Shown: positions 53,572 through 59,812 of the stretch, one piece after another
Layout: each line of letters starts with the position of its first letter
How positions within the stretch are numbered: position 1 is the stretch's first letter
Assembly: GCA_938002655.1 (NCBI GenBank)
Contig: CALLAC010000013.1
Location: 1-59,812 of the forward strand
Length of the DNA: 59,812 nt
From: an uncultured Cytophagales bacterium
GTDB lineage: Bacteria; Bacteroidota; Bacteroidia; Cytophagales; Thermonemataceae
Direction of reading: 5' to 3'
Position numbers and translations under genes: made by a program
The notes under the pieces: generated by a model
The model's database searches: none
What the model was told of the DNA's origin: nothing
The model's input: only the letters and a program-made list of their open reading frames with translations

Positions 53572-53596
53572 AAAATTGTTTAAAAAAAACAATTTT
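53572..53596 (-). terminator. AT-only hairpin after the ABC-F gene, possible attenuator
   Basis: A 10-base stem (53572-53581 with 53587-53596) around a five-base loop lies 19 bases past the ABC-F stop and 42 bases before the ispH start. It has little GC and no good T run after it, so it may only weaken transcription into ispH or stabilise the end. Confidence 0.35.
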
Positions 53597-53614
53597 TTTT
53601 CAAAATCTTCAAAA

Positions 53615-55504
53615 TTATTCCTGAAACATACTTTCCCATACTTGCATTTTTTCGTCAAGTTCTTTGCAAGTTTGCTGATATTTTTTTTGGATTTCTTCAA
53701 GTAAAGCTATTTGCTCATAAATTATAGGGTTAGAAAGTTCATTTTCAAGTCGGGATTTTTCTGTTTCTAAAATGGTAATTTCTTGTTCAATTTTTTCAAT
53801 AGCTTTTTGTTGTTGTTTCTGAATGTTTCGGGTAGTTTGCACAGAAATAGCTTTATTTTTTTCTATGGTTTTTTCTTGCACAATTTCTTCTTCTTTGCTC
53901 TTTTTTTGTTTTTGTTCCTCTTGCCAAATTTCGTATTCGTCAAAGGTACCCAAAAATTCTTTAATTTGCAGATTTTCAATATACCAAATTTTATTGGCTA
54001 TTTTTCGGATAAAGTTTCGGTCATGAGAGACAACAATGAAGGTTCCTTGAAAGTTTTTGAGTGCTTGTGCAAGAATATTGACCGAAATCATATCCAAGTG
54101 GTTGGTGGGCTCGTCCAATAGCAGAAAATTAGCATCAGAAAGAAGTGTTTTGGCAAGAGCTACACGCGATTTTTCTCCACCCGAAAGCACGCAAATTTTC
54201 TTGAATACGTCTTCGCCCGAAAATAAAAAGCATCCTAAAATGGTTCTCAACTCAACTTCGGTACGAGTGGTGCCTGTCTGATGAAGTTCGGTGAGTAAGT
54301 CATTATCCAATGTAAGTGCTTCAATTTGATGTTGGGCATAATAAGTGCTTTTTACGTTATATCCCCACTTAATTTCTCCTTCATAATTTTCAGAACCTTG
54401 CAGAATACGTAAAAGGGTAGATTTCCCTTTTCCATTCGCCCCGATAAAGGCAATCTTATCGCCTCTTTCTATGGCAATAGAGGCATTTTTGAAAATTTGT
54501 AAAGAGCCATAACTTTTAGAAAGATTTTTAAGCTCTACCACTTGCCTGCCCGAATTTTGGGAAAAAGTAAAACGAAAATGCAATTTGATATTTTCATCTT
54601 TTACTTCTTCAATGCGTTCTAGGCGTTCTAGCATTTTTATCCGAGATTGTACCTGACGAGCTTTGGTAGCTTTGGCACGAAAACGATTGATAAAACGTTC
54701 GGTTTGGCGTATCATTGTTTGCTGATTTTGATAGGCATTTCTTTGTATTTCTGCTCTTTCGGCTTTCTGTTCTAAATAATCGGAGTAGTTGCCTGTGTAC
54801 ACATTGAGTTTCTTTTGAGCAACTTCTACAATCGTTTCGCAAGTATTATCCAAAAAATCTCTATCGTGCGAAACCACTAAAACTGCTCCTTCGTATTCAG
54901 CAAGATATTCTTCGAGCCACTCAATAGAAGGTAAATCTAAATGGTTGGTGGGCTCATCAAGCATAAGTAAGGCAGGTTTTTGCAGTAAAAGTTTGGCAAG
55001 CATCACACGCATACGCCAGCCCCCTGAAAATTGTTGCAAGGGCTTCTGTAAGTCTTCGGTACGAAAACCTAAACCTGCTAACACTTTTTCTGCCTGCGAT
55101 TGGAGGTTGTAACCATCAAGCATAGCAAACTCTTCTTGTAAAGCACTTAATCTATGCAAAAGATGCTCGCCATAATTTGTTTCCATTTCTGAAAGGACTT
55201 TCTGAATTTGCTCTTGCAGAAAATTTTGCCTTTCGAAGGCTTGCATAGCTACTTTCAGAATAGACTCCTGACTTTGATACGAGAGCAAGTCTTGGTTTAG
55301 AAAGCCAATAGTACACTCTTTGCTTCGGCTAATGGCACCGCTATCAGGTTGGTACTCGCCTGCAATCAAACGTAAAAGGGTAGATTTGCCTGTACCATTC
55401 AAGCCAATCAAGCCGATTCTATCTTTGGGTTTGATTTGTAAAGAGGCATTTTCGTACAAAATTCTGCCGCCAAAAGCAAAAGACAGATTGTGAATAGTAA
55501 GCAT
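53615..55504 (-). CDS. ABC-F family ATPase (translation factor type)
   Basis: The 629-residue protein has two ABC domains in one chain and no membrane segment: Walker A GLNGTGKST (34-42) and GANGKGKST, signatures FSGGWRMRVMLAKLLL and LSGGEKSRVALAKTLL, Walker B LLMLDEPTNHLD and LLLDEPTNHLD, with the typical linker helices between them. ABC-F proteins act on ribosomes (EttA, Uup) or confer antibiotic tolerance. The C-terminal coiled coil (about 545-625) points to a Uup-like type. The ATG at 55504 starts the first domain; longer upstream starts lack conserved residues. 34 bases separate it from the large helical protein gene. Confidence 0.92.
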   Translation of the reverse strand: MLTIHNLSFAFGGRILYENASLQIKPKDRIGLIGLNGTGKSTLLRLIAGEYQPDSGAISRSKECTIGFLNQDLLSYQSQESILKVAMQAFERQNFLQEQIQKVLSEMETNYGEHLLHRLSALQEEFAMLDGYNLQSQAEKVLAGLGFRTEDLQKPLQQFSGGWRMRVMLAKLLLQKPALLMLDEPTNHLDLPSIEWLEEYLAEYEGAVLVVSHDRDFLDNTCETIVEVAQKKLNVYTGNYSDYLEQKAERAEIQRNAYQNQQTMIRQTERFINRFRAKATKARQVQSRIKMLERLERIEEVKDENIKLHFRFTFSQNSGRQVVELKNLSKSYGSLQIFKNASIAIERGDKIAFIGANGKGKSTLLRILQGSENYEGEIKWGYNVKSTYYAQHQIEALTLDNDLLTELHQTGTTRTEVELRTILGCFLFSGEDVFKKICVLSGGEKSRVALAKTLLSDANFLLLDEPTNHLDMISVNILAQALKNFQGTFIVVSHDRNFIRKIANKIWYIENLQIKEFLGTFDEYEIWQEEQKQKKSKEEEIVQEKTIEKNKAISVQTTRNIQKQQQKAIEKIEQEITILETEKSRLENELSNPIIYEQIALLEEIQKKYQQTCKELDEKMQVWESMFQE

Positions 55505-55538
55505 AAAGTGTTTTTTTATTCGGCAAAGTTCGTAATTT

Positions 55539-57710
55539 TTAGAAAACTCCCTGTTGTGCAAGGATTTTATTTTCTTGCACCACTCGGATTTTGCCTGTAT
55601 CATCAAAGTAAAAATACGTTTCTACTTCGGCTTGGTAGGGGGCTTGCCCGTTGTGTTGCCAGCCCAATACTATCGGCACGATGGCTAAATCGCCATAGAT
55701 TTTCACTTGCAGATGCTCTATTTGGGCAGAATAATGAATATTTTTTCGGTTTTTGAAAAAATTTTGCAAATTCTTGGCAATATGTTCGGGCGTATGGTCG
55801 TAGAGTTTGATGTAGAGATGCACGTTTTCGGCAAAAAGTGCCTTCCAATTTTCCCAATCTTGCAAGGTAAGGTACTGACAATACAGCAAAATACTTTGCT
55901 TGTAGTGCATTATTTTGGCTAAAACGGGGTCTTTGTTTTCTTCTACTACTTGCACGGGTTCAGCAAATTGCGTAACTTTTTGGGTGCGTTTGCTTACATT
56001 CAAGCCTTCTTCAAAAAACCATAGCATGGCTTGCTCTAAAAGTCCTTCGGCTTGGGTTTGGGCGAGTTTTTCTTTTCCTTTGTTGTAGGCTTGCGATAGC
56101 GTAGGCTCATTTTTTTGTAAAATTGCCTTCATCGCCTCCTGAAAAGCATTTAATTTGTATTCGGTGCGTCTTTGAAAATTGGCAAGGTCTTTTTTGAGTA
56201 GCGTATCTACTTGTTTCAAATCTTTTTCTTTGTAAAATAAGATGCCTGCCATTAGCTTCAAATCTGCCCAATAGTGGGGAAATTTTTTATCAAAATTTAC
56301 TTGCAAACACATTTGCTCTATGCTTTGCAGGCAAATTTTTCTATTTTCCTCGTTATTTTGGTAAATGCAGAGGCGGAAATTGAGTAAAATATTATTGAGT
56401 TCAAATCGCCACAAGAGATTAGCAATATGCTTTTGGGAAAAAATTTTGAGATTTTCGGCGATTTTTTTACTTCTGAACTCCAAAACTTCCGTTTCCGACC
56501 AATCAGGATTTTGTTTGAGTTGCTCATTGATTTGGCGGTGTTCTAATCCGAAAACTAGATTTTCTAAAAAATACCCAAAACTCGTAAAAAGGAGGTCTTC
56601 ATTGTGTTGGAAAAAGCGTTTTTCTTTGCGTATAAGTTCTAAAATACGTTTACTTTCTTCAAAATCGGCTTTTTTAAGGGTTTCAAACAAATGTCTAATC
56701 AGTAGCAAAAGGCTAAACAGATGCCCCAGAGGGTTGGCTGTAAAGCTATCGTATTGTTCTTTATAGATTTCGGTGAGGTCTTCAATGGCTTGAATACGCA
56801 ATCGGGCTTTTTCGCTGATTTGCAGAAAAATAAGCAGTAAATTGTAAAATGAAAAGCCAAAAAAACCATCTTGCGAAGTATTTTTCCAATAATCATAATC
56901 TTTTTCTTCTTGGACTTGTTGCAGTCTGAAACCTAAAAATTCTTTCAGGCTTCGGTAAATATCTTCCTCGTAGGCTTCTTTTTGAAACAGATTGAGCAGT
57001 TTGTTGCGTTTTTCTTCGAGGGCATCATATTCTTTTTCGGCGATGCGTTCAAGTTCGTGGCGTATTTGCTCAAAATTTCGTTGGTCGGTATTTATTTCTT
57101 CGGTCTGACTTTTTTTCGCATAAAAGTGAATAGCCGTCTCAAAGAAATCTCGCAAAACGCTTTTAAGTTGTTTGTAATTGATGAGGTGCGGTGTATGGAC
57201 AATTTTAAAACTTGCCAATCGCATTTCCAAATCAAAAACTTTGTCGTAGAGGTAGTAAATTTTGTTTTTCTGCACAATTTTTTTGACTTCCTTAAAGATT
57301 TTTTCAACTATCCCGAATTGTCTGCCTTCCAACAAAAATTCGGCTGTCCATATCATTTTGAGAGCTTTTTGGGCAGTAATTTCTTGCAAAAGATTTTCGG
57401 GCAGTTCTCGTAATTTGTTTTCGGGCAAGTGCTCGTTTAGATGTGCAATCGTATTTTGTAATTTTTCTAAAAGTGTTTCGGTGGCATCATCAACCAAATC
57501 GGAAAAGTTTTTGGAGAAATTCTTGTCTTGATGAAGATTTTGGTAGGTTTCTTCATTTGATTTTTCGTTTGCAATAGCTTGGCAAATACCACTAATGAGC
57601 TTTTGTTGCTTGCTTTCTTTGCCATTTGGCTCGGTCAGCACTTCTCTAATATGGGCATTGCTTGCTAAAAACTCGCACAAATCAAATAAATCGGCAAAAT
57701 TTTGTGTCAT
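55539..57710 (-). CDS. Large helical protein with C-terminal NTF2-like domain, unknown function
   Basis: The 723-residue protein has no signal or membrane helix. Residues 1-580 are almost entirely helical, rich in Leu, Glu, Lys and Phe, with possible helical repeats, but no motif I recognise. Residues about 605-723 (YKQSILLYCQYLTLQDWENWKALFAENVHLYIKLYDH... to YQAEVETYFYFDDTGKIRVVQENKIL) look like an NTF2/SnoaL-like cone fold, which elsewhere binds small molecules or acts as a scaffold. It starts the minus-strand run to crtZ. A divergent 126-base gap separates it from the small-protein operon at 57837. Confidence 0.75.
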   Translation of the reverse strand: MTQNFADLFDLCEFLASNAHIREVLTEPNGKESKQQKLISGICQAIANEKSNEETYQNLHQDKNFSKNFSDLVDDATETLLEKLQNTIAHLNEHLPENKLRELPENLLQEITAQKALKMIWTAEFLLEGRQFGIVEKIFKEVKKIVQKNKIYYLYDKVFDLEMRLASFKIVHTPHLINYKQLKSVLRDFFETAIHFYAKKSQTEEINTDQRNFEQIRHELERIAEKEYDALEEKRNKLLNLFQKEAYEEDIYRSLKEFLGFRLQQVQEEKDYDYWKNTSQDGFFGFSFYNLLLIFLQISEKARLRIQAIEDLTEIYKEQYDSFTANPLGHLFSLLLLIRHLFETLKKADFEESKRILELIRKEKRFFQHNEDLLFTSFGYFLENLVFGLEHRQINEQLKQNPDWSETEVLEFRSKKIAENLKIFSQKHIANLLWRFELNNILLNFRLCIYQNNEENRKICLQSIEQMCLQVNFDKKFPHYWADLKLMAGILFYKEKDLKQVDTLLKKDLANFQRRTEYKLNAFQEAMKAILQKNEPTLSQAYNKGKEKLAQTQAEGLLEQAMLWFFEEGLNVSKRTQKVTQFAEPVQVVEENKDPVLAKIMHYKQSILLYCQYLTLQDWENWKALFAENVHLYIKLYDHTPEHIAKNLQNFFKNRKNIHYSAQIEHLQVKIYGDLAIVPIVLGWQHNGQAPYQAEVETYFYFDDTGKIRVVQENKILAQQGVF

Positions 57711-57805
57711 AAAAAGTATATTTTGCTTTGCTTTTTAAAGTAAAATTCCTCTTTTCTTATTTCAGACGTTGAAATTTTTTTGGCACGTTGCACGGGCTTT
57801 GTAAA

Positions 57806-57827
57806 GGTTTAGGCGAAACCCTAAACC
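57806..57827 (+). promoter_or_regulatory. Inverted repeat upstream of the small-protein operon
   Basis: GGTTTAGG (57806-57813) and CCTAAACC (57820-57827) form an 8-base inverted repeat with a six-base spacer, ending 10 bases before ATG 57837. It could be an mRNA leader hairpin hiding the start site or an operator for a dimeric regulator, as found upstream of autoregulated toxin-antitoxin operons. Confidence 0.45.
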
Positions 57828-57836
57828 CAAGCAACT

Positions 57837-58175
57837 ATGCACCCTAAAATCAAGGAAAAACTTCAAAAGAAAATTCTAGAAAACGCAACAAAGCAAGATA
57901 AGCGTTTTGCTGAAATTCTCCAAAGCATCTCTCCAAAACTTTTGAGAAAAGACCTCGTAAGACTCGCCGAACTAATTGGGATAGATGCAAATACGCTGTT
58001 TCGGTTTTTTGGCTACGGCTCTTGCAAGCCCTCCTACCAACTCCAACCACACAACGAACAGCTCATTGCTCAATTTCTCGGTTACAACAGCTACGAAAAA
58101 CTTTTAGAGACTCTTATGCTCGAATACACTCTTGAAATGCTCCAAAAAACCCTTAAAAACCTCAAAAATCTGTAA
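57837..58175 (+). CDS. Small protein with possible DNA-binding domain (candidate antitoxin)
   Basis: I do not recognise this 112-residue protein as a named family. It is basic and helical at the N-terminus (MHPKIKEKLQKKILE). Residues about 37-88 (LRKDLVRLAELIGIDANTLFRFFGYGSCKPSYQLQP...LIAQFLGYNSYEKLL) resemble a Bacteroidota domain in which an L-RFFG helix-turn and an LAQFLGY helix form a probable DNA-binding unit. A leucine-rich tail follows. It begins the plus-strand trio, 4 bases ahead of the DUF4258-like gene, with an inverted repeat in its leader. This placement suits an antitoxin or operon regulator; the role is inference. Confidence 0.65.
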   Translation: MHPKIKEKLQKKILENATKQDKRFAEILQSISPKLLRKDLVRLAELIGIDANTLFRFFGYGSCKPSYQLQPHNEQLIAQFLGYNSYEKLLETLMLEYTLEMLQKTLKNLKNL

Positions 58176-58179
58176 AACT

Positions 58180-58521
58180 ATGGGAAAACACTTTTTCAGA
58201 ACTCCACACTTCAGAAGAAGATGCCAAGAAAGGCAAATTTCTGAAAGCCTTGTAGGTATGATAGAACGCAACCTTGCTCACAACTGTGATTTCATTTTGC
58301 ACAAAATTTTTCACGAAGAAGATAAAATTGTAGTTACTCCTCCCTACTATTTTATCCCCAATCCACACGAACCTTATCTAATCATTGTCAGATACGGAAA
58401 GCACTTTATTACAGCGTACTGGGCTTGCTACGAAAAATTTTTAAGAATACAATTCCGAGAAACCTATTTCTACCTCAACCTTGAAAACCCCGATGAAAAC
58501 AGCACTTATTATTTCTTTTGA
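58180..58521 (+). CDS. DUF4258-like small protein (candidate toxin)
   Basis: The 113-residue protein carries H10-x3-R14-x2-ER-x-IS (HFRRRCQERQISESLVGMIERN), the start pattern of DUF4258 and related RelE-like BECR-fold proteins, some of which are toxins cleaving RNA. The following strands (FILHKIF, KIVVTPPYYFIP, YLIIVRYGKHFITAYW) and the C-terminal aromatic tail fit a small alpha+beta fold. The ATG at 58180 is chosen because the start is 4 bases past the upstream stop. Its last 29 bases overlap the start of the radical SAM gene, suggesting translational coupling of the three genes. Confidence 0.65.
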   Translation: MGKHFFRTPHFRRRCQERQISESLVGMIERNLAHNCDFILHKIFHEEDKIVVTPPYYFIPNPHEPYLIIVRYGKHFITAYWACYEKFLRIQFRETYFYLNLENPDENSTYYFF

Positions 58522-59746
58522 CCTCATCAGAGAAGGCGAACTGCCCAAGTCTTTGGCAGTCGCCTCTCTGCTTGCCTATCTGAAACAAGACACTCGTTAC
58601 GGCACCGAATTTATAGCCGAAAGCAAAAGTATCAATATGTGGCACTATCGTAATAACATCACTAACGAGTTTCTGTGGGATTTAGTAGAAGATTTAGACT
58701 TACACCGCTACGATACACTGGCTATCTCTTGCTACGTATGGAACGAATATGTGATGAAAGATTTTTTGCAAATTATACGTAAAAGTGGTTTTCAAGGAAA
58801 AATTGTACTTGGTGGGTATCAAATTTCTTACACCAATCGCCCCGAGCAACTTTTCCAAGAATACCCCGAAGCCGATATTTACATAAAAGGTTATGCCGAG
58901 AAAAGCCTTTTAGAAGCTATCCTAATGCCTCGCCCCATCGAAAAGAAAATACTGAAAAGTGAAGTAACATTTTCGCAAATCCCTTCGGTGTATTTAACAG
59001 GAGAGTTTCCTATTGAGCAAAATACAAAAATGATACGTTGGGAAACACAGCGAGGCTGTCCGTATGTGTGTACGTTTTGTGCTCACCGAGATTTGGAAAA
59101 AGGGAAGGTTTACAAACACGAGTTGGATAAAATTTTTGAGGAATTAGCTTTTTTCAAAGAAAAAAACGTGCAGAAAGTCAATGTGTTAGACCCAATTTTC
59201 AACGGAGGCAAAAATGCTGTACTCATTTTAGAAGAAATTGCTCGCTTGCAAATGAATACGATTTTTTCGTTTCAGGTACGCTTTGAAAATTTAAAAAATG
59301 CACTGGGTAGAAAATTTCTTGATTTAGCCGAAAAAATCAATATCAATTTAGAGTTTGGCTTGCAAACCGTAGTAGAAAAGGAATTTTATGCCATTGAGCG
59401 TCCGAACAACTTAAAAGTTGTAGAAGAAACAATTAACGAACTCAATGCAAAAGGGATTTCGTATGAAATTAGTATGATTTATGGCTTACCTTATCAAACT
59501 TTGGAAAGTTTTCAGTATGGAATAGATTGGCTTTTGCAAAGAAATGCAGAAAATATCCTTGCCTTTCCGCTGATGCTCCTGAAAGGTACAAAACTCTACG
59601 AGCAGAAAGAACAATTTGGCTTTGTAGAGAAAGTTTTAGGAGATTTCAACATTCCTACGGTAGTGAGCAGTAATAGCTTTTCTGAAAATGAATGGTGGCT
59701 AATGAAAGAAATAGCAGGTGAGCTAAACCCCAAAGTCAGATTTTAG
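58493..59746 (+). CDS. B12-binding-type radical SAM enzyme
   Basis: The 417-residue protein has an N-terminal Rossmann-like domain (about 1-140: TALIISFDLIREGELPKSLAVASLL, YDTLAISCYVW, KIVLGGYQI, ADIYIKGYAE), as in cobalamin-binding domains but without the classical D-x-H-x-x-G cobalamin motif. The radical SAM core (about 180-400) has the 4Fe-4S triad C189-x3-C193-x2-C196 in QRGCPYVCTFCAHRD, then VNVLDPIFNGGKN and SMIYGLPYQT. It could methylate or rearrange a substrate. The ATG at 58493 follows a TTG at 58481 and fits a compact overlap with the DUF4258 gene. Substrate unknown. Confidence 0.85.
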   Translation: MKTALIISFDLIREGELPKSLAVASLLAYLKQDTRYGTEFIAESKSINMWHYRNNITNEFLWDLVEDLDLHRYDTLAISCYVWNEYVMKDFLQIIRKSGFQGKIVLGGYQISYTNRPEQLFQEYPEADIYIKGYAEKSLLEAILMPRPIEKKILKSEVTFSQIPSVYLTGEFPIEQNTKMIRWETQRGCPYVCTFCAHRDLEKGKVYKHELDKIFEELAFFKEKNVQKVNVLDPIFNGGKNAVLILEEIARLQMNTIFSFQVRFENLKNALGRKFLDLAEKININLEFGLQTVVEKEFYAIERPNNLKVVEETINELNAKGISYEISMIYGLPYQTLESFQYGIDWLLQRNAENILAFPLMLLKGTKLYEQKEQFGFVEKVLGDFNIPTVVSSNSFSENEWWLMKEIAGELNPKVRF

Positions 59747-59812
59747 GACACTGCTCAAACTGCGAATAAAAAAGCCCTCAAATAGCGATTAAACAGCATT
59801 TTCACTGCAAAT

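Noticed and set aside
1-59812. Search for tRNA, rRNA, riboswitch and CRISPR arrays
   Set aside because: No T-loop-like GGTTCGAATCC stretch with matching stems, no rRNA signature and no regularly spaced direct repeats were noticed on either strand; absence by eye is not proof.

Overview
The window is AT-rich bacterial DNA that reads as Bacteroidota, most likely order Cytophagales. The signs are promoter boxes of the TTTG-N18/20-TAnnTTTG type, few Shine-Dalgarno sites, many lipoproteins and outer-membrane beta-barrels, TonB-dependent receptors, a two-component-type propeller protein, a fused E1 alpha/beta dehydrogenase and carotenoid genes. No rRNA, tRNA or CRISPR array was found.

Layout. 1-479: the 3' end of a type I restriction subunit (hsdR). 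485-1045: a decayed IS66 transposase. 1.1-13.7 kb: mostly housekeeping and metabolic genes: a PLP enzyme of the ACC deaminase/D-cysteine desulfhydrase family, a globin, a TPR lipoprotein, a fused 2-oxoacid dehydrogenase E1, an acyl-CoA carboxylase beta subunit, a beta-barrel protein, a CrtD-like carotenoid desaturase, a polysaccharide-export permease without its ATPase, the C-terminal half of a split transketolase, and queG. 13.8-20.0 kb: a BatD-like protein, then a same-strand cluster of a coiled-coil membrane protein, a von Willebrand A-like lipoprotein, an SGNH hydrolase with LysM, and a TerD protein. This cluster ends in a truncated gene and a graveyard of IS66 and IS5-type fragments (20.1-20.9 kb).

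21-38 kb: a MORN-like secreted protein, an rRNA methyltransferase in line with a PhoB/PhoR-type pair, an ABC-2 permease, gmk, a PDZ-alpha/beta hydrolase, a third IS66 fragment abutting a broken hydrolase, a propeller/Y_Y_Y membrane protein, a RecD-like helicase, an amino acid permease and a MacB-type permease. 38.5-44 kb (minus strand): two polyprenyl-phosphate glycosyl-phosphate transferases with small lipoproteins, then a MltD-like transglycosylase. 44-51.4 kb: a minus-strand operon of two tandem TonB receptors, the second split by a frameshift, followed by a TPR-SpoIIE phosphatase. 51.6-57.7 kb: a minus-strand run of a large helical protein with an NTF2-like tail, an ABC-F ATPase, ispH, an H-NOX haem sensor and crtZ, closed by a strong terminator. 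57.8-59.8 kb: a plus-strand trio of a small possible DNA-binding protein, a DUF4258-like protein and a B12-type radical SAM enzyme.

Together the genes cover isoprenoid-carotenoid synthesis (ispH, crtD, crtZ), envelope polysaccharide and cell-wall work, nutrient uptake and signalling. The best candidates for something undescribed are the TerD-centred cluster (15.3-20.1 kb), the trio at the right edge, which looks like a toxin-antitoxin pair tied to a radical SAM enzyme, and the H-NOX gene between ispH and crtZ. All functional calls come from reading motifs by eye; no database search was possible.
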